Positions 5,757 through 10,318 of a DNA stretch of 10,318 nt are shown here, in pieces (within the stretch, counting starts at the first letter, position 1; each line of letters starts with the position of its first letter). The stretch spans positions 1 to 10,318 of the forward strand of contig JASHXQ010000171.1 in the NCBI GenBank assembly GCA_030043455.1, written 5' to 3'. The DNA comes from Nitrososphaerales archaeon. Its GTDB lineage: Archaea > Thermoproteota > Nitrososphaeria > Nitrososphaerales > CADDZS01. Made by a program: the position numbers and the translations under genes. Under the pieces are notes generated by a model. The model made no database searches, was not told where the DNA came from, and worked only from the letters and a program-made list of their open reading frames with translations.

Positions 5757-7169
5757 TTGAAGATGGCCGAAGATCGCTTTCGCGGATACGATCGACTCAC
5801 ACTGAACGATCCCTTTGGACATAGAAAACTGATTCTCGATTCTCTGAACCTTGCGGTTGAGAGTGTCGAACCTCAAAATCTAATGAAAGAAAAGCTCTCT
5901 TTGGAACCTGGACAAGTACTCAAAATCCGTGATACCAATTTCAAATTTCCCCTGCATTCCTACGACAAGTTGATTGTAATCGGTGCTGGTAAAGGGAGCG
6001 GAGCTATGGCCCTGGCTCTCGAATCCATTTTAGGGCAGAACACATCCTGCTCAGGGGTAGTCATTGTTCCGCAAGGAACCATGAGAAACTATCCCACGTC
6101 GCGGCTGAAGATACTGGAAGGTACCCATCCCATTCCCAGCTCACGAAGCGTTCGTGGAGCTGAGGAAGTAAGAAGGGCTGTTCAGACGGCGACCGCAAAG
6201 TCCCTTGTTTTGTGTTTGATTTCCGGTGGAGGGTCTGCTTTGATGACTCTACCTGCGAAGGGAATTTCTCTCAAAGATCAAGTCGATACGACCACACTAC
6301 TTCTGAAGGGTGGAGCGAGTATAGAGGAACTGAACTGTGTTCGAAAACACCTGTCCTCCGTCAAGGGAGGACAACTTGCCCGCCTGGCGAATGGGGCTAC
6401 CGTATTGTCGCTAATTATTTCCGATATTGTTGGCAATCCCCTCGGTTCCATTGCTTCAGGACCGACTGCTCCGGACCCTACCACTTTCGGAGATGCCCTC
6501 GATATCTTGAAGGATCTCCACGTCATGAAAAAAGTCCCACCGAAGGTCTTGGAAAGACTGAGAGCTGGTGCAAGGGGTCAAATTCCAGAGACGCCCAAAC
6601 CGGGGGATCCGGTCTTCGAAAGAGTTACAAATTTCATACTTGGTGACAACTCGGTAGCTTGTCTTGCGATAACCAAGGCAGTGAAGAAAATTGGTTCGGT
6701 GAAGGTAAGCTATCTGGGATCAGCTTGGCAGGGCGAAGCTCGAGAAACGGCTGCGAATCTTGTCGGACTCTTGCAGGCAGCTTTGACCTCTGAGATAGGT
6801 CACAACGCAAAGCAAGATCACATCTTCCTTTGGGGAGGTGAAACCACAGTGACCGTTTATGGGAAGGGTAGAGGGGGTCGAAATCAGGAGGAAGCTTTGA
6901 GTGGACTGATCAAATTGGGGGATGAAAAAGGAATAACAGTCGCTTTCATGGGCACCGATGGTATAGACGGATTTTCCCCAGCGGCGGGAGCTATCATTGA
7001 CTGGGATATCTTCGCTCGAGCGAAATCGAAAAAGCTCAGTCCTTCAAATTATCTCAGAAACAATGATTCCACTACTTTTTTTGAAAAGGTAGGCGACAGT
7101 CTCTTGATAACGGGGCCGACTGGCACGAACGTAAATGACATCGGCATGGCGGTTGTAAAATTAGCGTAA
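5757..7169 (+). CDS. Glycerate 2-kinase (MOFRL / DUF4147 family)
   Basis: ATP-dependent kinase that phosphorylates D-glycerate to 2-phosphoglycerate, feeding lower glycolysis. The 470-residue length suits the two-domain family. The N-terminal domain shows GAGKGSGAMALALE (77-90; K79 is the conserved lysine), THPIPSSRSVRGAEEV, SGGGSALMTLP (156-166), GGASIEELNCVRKHLSSVKGG and SDIVGNPLGSIASGPTAPDP. The C-terminal MOFRL domain shows GGETTVTVYGKGRGGRNQE (360-378; R375), GTDGIDGFSPAAGA and TGPTGTNVNDI. Older annotations sometimes name this family hydroxypyruvate reductase. The start is TTG 5757, with GGAAG 11 nt upstream; ATG 5763, two codons later, is the alternative. It lies between an SDR and an aldolase-family gene, consistent with a non-phosphorylative Entner-Doudoroff-like or other sugar-acid route. 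Confidence 0.92.
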   Translation: MKMAEDRFRGYDRLTLNDPFGHRKLILDSLNLAVESVEPQNLMKEKLSLEPGQVLKIRDTNFKFPLHSYDKLIVIGAGKGSGAMALALESILGQNTSCSGVVIVPQGTMRNYPTSRLKILEGTHPIPSSRSVRGAEEVRRAVQTATAKSLVLCLISGGGSALMTLPAKGISLKDQVDTTTLLLKGGASIEELNCVRKHLSSVKGGQLARLANGATVLSLIISDIVGNPLGSIASGPTAPDPTTFGDALDILKDLHVMKKVPPKVLERLRAGARGQIPETPKPGDPVFERVTNFILGDNSVACLAITKAVKKIGSVKVSYLGSAWQGEARETAANLVGLLQAALTSEIGHNAKQDHIFLWGGETTVTVYGKGRGGRNQEEALSGLIKLGDEKGITVAFMGTDGIDGFSPAAGAIIDWDIFARAKSKKLSPSNYLRNNDSTTFFEKVGDSLLITGPTGTNVNDIGMAVVKLA

Positions 7170-7185
7170 GTCCAGCGGGAATCCA

Positions 7186-7192
7186 GATATAG
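7186..7192 (+). promoter_or_regulatory. Candidate TATA-like box before the aldolase-family gene
   Basis: GATATAG sits in the 53-bp gap after the glycerate kinase, about 31 nt ahead of ATG 7223, and would allow separate transcription of the aldolase gene. It is flanked by a weak inverted repeat GGAAT (7178-7182) / ATTCC (7194-7198). The gene also has a good Shine-Dalgarno (GAGG at 7214-7217, 5 nt before ATG), so a leadered or polycistronic message is equally possible. Confidence 0.25.
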
Positions 7193-7222
7193 CATTCCTT
7201 CACGCCCTGACCTGAGGAAGAG

Positions 7223-8143
7223 ATGGCCAGTCAATCTACATCGGGCAGCCGACATGGTAAGCTACACGGCATCGTCGTGCCTATGATCACCCCTTTCAAA
7301 GGGAAGGGGATGTCTGAGGTCGACCACGATGCTTTTGCGAAGCTGGCAGATTTTCTTATTGTGAACGGAGTAAATGCTCTAATGGTAAATGGAACTTCTG
7401 GAGAATTCTTATTGCAATCCTCCGAAGAGAGGAAAGCGGCCGTCAGAACCGTGGTGAATGCTGCAAGGGGGAGAGTTCCCGTTATCGCAGGAGTATCTGA
7501 GGCATCTACCATGCTTGCTAGCTCACTTGGTTTGGATGCTGAGGATGCCGGAGCTGACGCGGTACTCGCCACCGGGCCGATTTACTACAAAACGAACGAG
7601 ACGGGACTCTTCGGCCACTACAATTCTATTCTTGAGAAGGTGAACCTTCCTCTCATGATATACAATATTCCATCCTGGATCGGTTACAATGTCCCAGCCG
7701 AACTCGTGAAGAAATTGGAGGACCGAAATCCGGGGAGGGTCTACGGAGTGAAATTCACGACGAACGATCTCGAAATGTTCCTAGAATATCTGCGAGTCCT
7801 GAAGGGAGTCGTACCGGTTACGATCGGAGCCGATGCATTGATTCTTTCTGCTTTGCAGCTCGGAGCTCAGGGAGCGACTGTGGGAAGCGCCAACGTGCTT
7901 CCGGAAGAAACGAGCCTGATCTACAAGCTCTATCAGGAAATGAAATACGGGGAAGCCATCGAAGTCCAGTCGAAGATTGATGGATTTGTTCAGACCATGG
8001 GACTGGGAACTTTTCCTGCAGCTCTAAAGGAGGCACTACGCTATCTCGGCCGGGACTGTGGAGAACCACGGCCACCGTTGCTTCCGCTGGATCGCGAACA
8101 AGCGAGGCAGGTTAGAGATTCCCTTTCTTGGAAGAAATTGTGA
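7223..8143 (+). CDS. DHDPS/NAL-family class I aldolase (possible 2-keto-3-deoxy-sugar-acid aldolase)
   Basis: A 306-residue TIM-barrel lyase of the DapA/N-acetylneuraminate lyase family, which forms a Schiff base with pyruvate. Seen residues are K177 in GVKFTTND (Schiff-base Lys), Y147 in MIYNIP, the carboxylate-binding GTSGE (57-61), and PIYYK at 119-123. True dihydrodipicolinate synthases usually carry an Arg just after the YNxP motif (YNVPSRT) to bind aspartate semialdehyde; here the stretch is YNIPSWIGYN, with Trp. This argues against lysine synthesis and for another 2-oxo-acid aldolase, such as 2-keto-3-deoxygluconate aldolase, whose glyceraldehyde product leads to glycerate, the substrate of the neighbouring kinase. 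No lysine genes are nearby. The start is ATG with GAGG 5 nt upstream. Family and catalytic Lys are clear; the substrate is inferred from context. Confidence 0.9.
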   Translation: MASQSTSGSRHGKLHGIVVPMITPFKGKGMSEVDHDAFAKLADFLIVNGVNALMVNGTSGEFLLQSSEERKAAVRTVVNAARGRVPVIAGVSEASTMLASSLGLDAEDAGADAVLATGPIYYKTNETGLFGHYNSILEKVNLPLMIYNIPSWIGYNVPAELVKKLEDRNPGRVYGVKFTTNDLEMFLEYLRVLKGVVPVTIGADALILSALQLGAQGATVGSANVLPEETSLIYKLYQEMKYGEAIEVQSKIDGFVQTMGLGTFPAALKEALRYLGRDCGEPRPPLLPLDREQARQVRDSLSWKKL

Positions 8144-8163
8144 TGACCAGGAACCCTCCGCTC

Positions 8164-8176
8164 AAATATTCATAAA
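8164..8176 (+). promoter_or_regulatory. TATA-like box for the purE-purC-purB operon
   Basis: The AT-rich stretch aaatattcataaa stands out in a GC-balanced 63-bp gap, 31-43 nt ahead of TTG 8207. It would place the transcript start about 10-15 nt upstream of the start codon. No PurR-like operator or riboswitch is visible in the short remaining space. Confidence 0.4.
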
Positions 8177-8206
8177 GGATGAACGAGCTCGAGGCGCACG
8201 GTCACT

Positions 8207-8701
8207 TTGCAAAAAGCAGTAATTCTGATGGGATCGAAGAGCGACATTGACTTTTGCGAAAAAATTAGAGCAGCTCTCTCTTCTTATTCAATTACGAACG
8301 AGATGAGAGTTGCCTCAGCCCACAGAGCACCTGAGTATCTGCTGAAGCTCCTCCGAGAATACGATGTCCCGAAAGATCAAGTAGTCGTAATCACTGTGGC
8401 TGGGCTCTCCGATGCACTTTCCGGCATTGTCGCAGCCCAAAGAATGTTTCCTGTGGTTGCCTGTCCTCCGGATCTGGACAAATACGAACTCGCGAAGGTT
8501 TTCTCTAGCGCGTACACTCCGGCCGACGTTCCAGTTGCCTTTGTGAACGATCCGTCGAAGGCTGCTCATTTTGTTGCGCAAATCTTTGCATTGACGAACG
8601 AAAGTCTCAAGGTGAAGATCGCTTCGATGACCAGCGGAAAGAAGGCTCAACTCGAAAAGATCGATCAAGAGATCTCCCAGAAAAAAGGTATAGCCTCTTA
8701 A
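8207..8701 (+). CDS. purE: Phosphoribosylaminoimidazole (AIR) carboxylase PurE, class II-like
   Basis: Purine-pathway enzyme producing CAIR. The 164 residues show GSKSDIDFC (9-17) and RVASAHRAPEY (34-44), general PurE motifs. The middle and C-terminus follow the class II (animal PAICS-type) pattern, not the class I bacterial one: VAGLSDALSGIVA where class I has AGGAAHLPGMVA, then FPVVACPPDLDKY (class II PVISCPP) and AAHFVAQIFALTNESL, which resembles the AQFAAQIFGLSN helix of human PAICS. Class II enzymes carboxylate AIR directly with CO2 and need no PurK, consistent with purC following immediately. About 25 extra C-terminal residues form a charged helix. The start is TTG 8207: a TGA nine codons upstream in frame and no start between them leave no alternative. 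It heads a purE-purC-purB run. The gene is certain; the class is well supported by motifs. Confidence 0.94.
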   Translation: MQKAVILMGSKSDIDFCEKIRAALSSYSITNEMRVASAHRAPEYLLKLLREYDVPKDQVVVITVAGLSDALSGIVAAQRMFPVVACPPDLDKYELAKVFSSAYTPADVPVAFVNDPSKAAHFVAQIFALTNESLKVKIASMTSGKKAQLEKIDQEISQKKGIAS

Positions 8702-8737
8702 GTCTCACCACGGAACAGAAATTTCGCACAACAAAAA

Positions 8738-8743
8738 AAGGAG
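8738..8743 (+). promoter_or_regulatory. Shine-Dalgarno deciding the purC TTG start
   Basis: AAGGAG, preceded by an A-run, lies 9 nt before TTG 8753 but 21 nt before the in-frame ATG 8765. The spacing supports TTG as the true purC start. Confidence 0.55.
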
Positions 8744-8752
8744 TTTTGGAAA

Positions 8753-9661
8753 TTGGCTTTGCTCATGCAATCTGAGTTGCAGGGAAAGCAGCTTTTGAGA
8801 AGAGGGAAGGTCAGGGATGTTTACGACGAGGGCGATGAGTTGCTGATAGTCGCGACTGATCGGATCTCTGCCTTCGATCGTGTAATGCCGGTGGGGATAG
8901 AGGGGAAGGGCGTAGCCCTTACCAAACTATCCGAGTTTTGGTTTCTGAAAACGGATCACATTCTGAAAAATCATTACATTTCGCGCTTCAACGATCGGAC
9001 GCTTCGAGTCGACAAAGCTCGGAGAATAGACATTGAGTGGATTGTGAGGGCATACCTCTACGGTTCGGCCTGGAGGGCGTACTCTAGGGGAGTGAGAGAG
9101 ATTTCAGGAGTGAGTCTACCCGGCGGCCTCCAACTTGCGGAGGAGCTTCCAGAAATAGTCCTAACTCCCACCTCCAAGAGTGATGAGGGGCATGACGAGG
9201 AGCTCTCGAAGGCCGAGTCTCTCCGACGAAAGCTGGTAACTTTGGACGAATGGAATGAACTGGAAGAGGCTAGCTTCCGGCTGTTTGAATATTACAAGAA
9301 AGAAGCAGGTATCAAAGGGATAATCATCCCGGATTTCAAACTCGAATACGGTAGGCTAGGAGATAATCTGATCCAAATTGATGAGCCTCCTACTCACGAC
9401 TCGGCGAGGTTTTGGGCAAAAAACAAGTACAAAGTGGGGGAGAGGCAGGAAAAGCAGTGCTTGGACAAAGAGTTCCTGCGGGATTATCTGATAAGGAAGG
9501 GCTTTTCCGGAGAAGGTCTCATCCCTCCTCTTCCTGAATCCGTCTTGTCGCAGATTTCGAAGAGGTGTCGGGGTGCTTGGGAAGTTCTCTCAGGGACGAA
9601 AAATATGGAATCTCTCGGCCTACTAAGTGTAGACGAGGTTCTAGCAGCGCCGAGCGCCTAG
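8753..9661 (+). CDS. purC: SAICAR synthetase PurC
   Basis: Ligates CAIR with aspartate using ATP to give SAICAR. The 302 residues match the longer (about 300 aa, yeast Ade1-like) form rather than the roughly 240-residue common bacterial form. Motifs in order: RRGKVRDVYDEGDELLIVAT (ATP-grip loop, 16-35), DRISAFDRVMP (36-46), EWIVRAYLYGSAWRAY (95-110), TPTSKSDEGHDEE (138-150), IPDFKLEYG (192-200) and IQIDEPPTHDSARFW (207-221). The last is normally DExxTPDSSRFW; His replaces Pro and Ala replaces Ser. The start is TTG 8753, set by AAGGAG. It begins 51 nt after purE and is followed 21 nt later by purB, so the three form one operon acting consecutively. Confidence 0.95.
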   Translation: MALLMQSELQGKQLLRRGKVRDVYDEGDELLIVATDRISAFDRVMPVGIEGKGVALTKLSEFWFLKTDHILKNHYISRFNDRTLRVDKARRIDIEWIVRAYLYGSAWRAYSRGVREISGVSLPGGLQLAEELPEIVLTPTSKSDEGHDEELSKAESLRRKLVTLDEWNELEEASFRLFEYYKKEAGIKGIIIPDFKLEYGRLGDNLIQIDEPPTHDSARFWAKNKYKVGERQEKQCLDKEFLRDYLIRKGFSGEGLIPPLPESVLSQISKRCRGAWEVLSGTKNMESLGLLSVDEVLAAPSA

Positions 9662-9682
9662 CCCGGAGCTCACGATCCTTTA

Positions 9683-10318
9683 TTGGTAAACTCATCTTCC
9701 ACCAAAGGGAAGGAAGAGATCGATTATTTCGAGCTTTTTTGCCCTACGGATTTTCGATATCCGGTCAAGGAACTACTTCCCTATCTCTCTGAGGAAGCTT
9801 ACGTAAAGTACAAAGCTAAGATTGAGGCTGCGCTGGCAGTGCAGCTCTCTAAAACCGGCCTTTGTTCCAAAGAGGTTGCTGAAGAAATCGTTAGAGCGGC
9901 TGGACAGATTACCGCTAGGGAGGTCTACGACGAGGAGGCGAGAATCAAACATGACATCAGGGCCTTGGCGAACGTCATCCAGCGAAAGGTCTCCGACAGG
10001 GCAAAACCCTTCGTGCACCTCACCGCCACTTCATACGACATAGTGGATACTGCCAACGCTCTAAGGTACAAAGACGCAGTGCTTCATGTCATGATCCCCG
10101 ATCTCGTAAAGCTCGAATCAGCTTTGATCGAGCTTTCGATGAAGTACTCCGGGACCGCCCAGATTGGCCGGACTCACGGCCAGCACGCTGAACCAATTAC
10201 GGTGGGCTTCTTTTTCGCGTACTATGTCTCGAGGCTCGGTCAAAGGATAGAAGCAATCCTGAAAACTGCTCAGAATCTCACCGGAAAATTTGCCGGAGCA
10301 GTAGGCGTTTATGGTCCA
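9683..10318 (+). CDS. purB: Adenylosuccinate lyase PurB (3' end cut off by window edge)
   Basis: Fumarase/aspartase-superfamily lyase that splits SAICAR to AICAR plus fumarate, and adenylosuccinate to AMP plus fumarate. 212 residues are visible: PTDFRYP (21-27), a long helical N-terminal domain, KHDIRA (89-94), ATSYDIVDTANALR (115-128), and the conserved GRTHGQHAEPITVG (162-175) with the active-site His region. The flexible SSxMPxKxNP signature loop and tetramer core lie beyond the right edge. The frame opens at the purC TAG, and TTG 9683 is the first usable start; the first in-frame ATG is about residue 137, inside the fold. The Shine-Dalgarno is weak (GGAG at 9665, 14 nt away), so translation may depend on coupling to purC. 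It is intact as far as it can be read. Confidence 0.95.
   Translation, partial: MVNSSSTKGKEEIDYFELFCPTDFRYPVKELLPYLSEEAYVKYKAKIEAALAVQLSKTGLCSKEVAEEIVRAAGQITAREVYDEEARIKHDIRALANVIQRKVSDRAKPFVHLTATSYDIVDTANALRYKDAVLHVMIPDLVKLESALIELSMKYSGTAQIGRTHGQHAEPITVGFFFAYYVSRLGQRIEAILKTAQNLTGKFAGAVGVYGP

Noticed and set aside
6212..6646. 144-codon plus-strand frame inside the glycerate kinase gene
   Set aside because: Out-of-frame shadow of conserved kinase motifs, rich in Arg, Ser and Cys as expected for a frame-shifted translation.
7178..7198. GGAAT/ATTCC inverted repeat after the glycerate kinase gene
   Set aside because: Arms of only 5 bp and no following T-run; not convincing as a terminator or operator.
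8144..8206. Possible purine riboswitch or tRNA in the gap before purE
   Set aside because: Only 63 bp, with no stable paired structure or conserved riboswitch core visible; a TATA-like box explains it.
1..10318. CRISPR array, insertion sequence, prophage or attachment site
   Set aside because: No regularly spaced repeats, transposase motifs, integrase or terminal inverted repeats were seen; genes look like ordinary chromosomal ones.

Overview
The window is densely packed with coding sequence and comes from an archaeon. The archaeal assignment rests on several independent signs: a CTP-dependent riboflavin kinase of the archaea-specific DUF120 family fused to a helix-turn-helix domain (RbkR type), an archaeal translin/TRAX homologue, a small archaeal Hjc-like PD-(D/E)XK protein, QueC for preQ0 (archaeosine) synthesis, and TATA-like boxes 25-35 bp ahead of genes, including one that appears leaderless. 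A TACK-type, Nitrososphaeria- or Bathyarchaeia-like host is a weak inference only. TTG is the main start codon: in several genes an in-frame stop just upstream leaves TTG as the only possible start. No rRNA, tRNA, CRISPR array, insertion sequence or phage gene was seen.

Layout. 1-1129 (minus): translin-family RNA-binding protein/nuclease followed by rbkR, joined by a TTGA start/stop overlap; rbkR runs off the left edge. 1290-2070 (plus): an unrecognised small acidic-tailed protein and an overlapping PD-(D/E)XK nuclease-like protein. 2039-2197 (minus): a 52-residue zinc-ribbon protein that overlaps the nuclease tail-to-tail. 2273-2767 (minus): a hotdog acyl-CoA thioesterase. 2847-4198 (plus): an NAD(P)HX epimerase-like protein and an ETHE1-like metallo-beta-lactamase-fold protein, again joined by a probable TTGA overlap. 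4195-4836 (minus): QueC. 4922-8143 (plus): an SDR oxidoreductase, a MOFRL-type glycerate 2-kinase and a DHDPS/KDG-aldolase-family lyase. 8207-10318 (plus): purE (class II type), purC and purB (truncated by the right edge).

How the genes work together. The purE-purC-purB run covers successive steps of IMP synthesis: AIR to CAIR, CAIR to SAICAR, SAICAR to AICAR. The SDR/glycerate kinase/aldolase group would fit a non-phosphorylative Entner-Doudoroff-like or other sugar-acid route: an aldolase releases pyruvate plus an aldehyde, and glycerate enters glycolysis as 2-phosphoglycerate. This is inference from family and neighbourhood. The rest are housekeeping or repair functions: cofactor synthesis and repair (flavin kinase, NADHX epimerase), tRNA modification, RNA processing and thioester or sulfur chemistry.

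No wholly new system is obvious. The points most worth a second look are the class II-like PurE, the carbon-metabolism trio with an aldolase lacking the DHDPS substrate Arg, the epimerase lacking a normally conserved Asp, the overlooked zinc-ribbon gene, the paired unknown/nuclease genes, and the strong TTG-start and TTGA-overlap habit.
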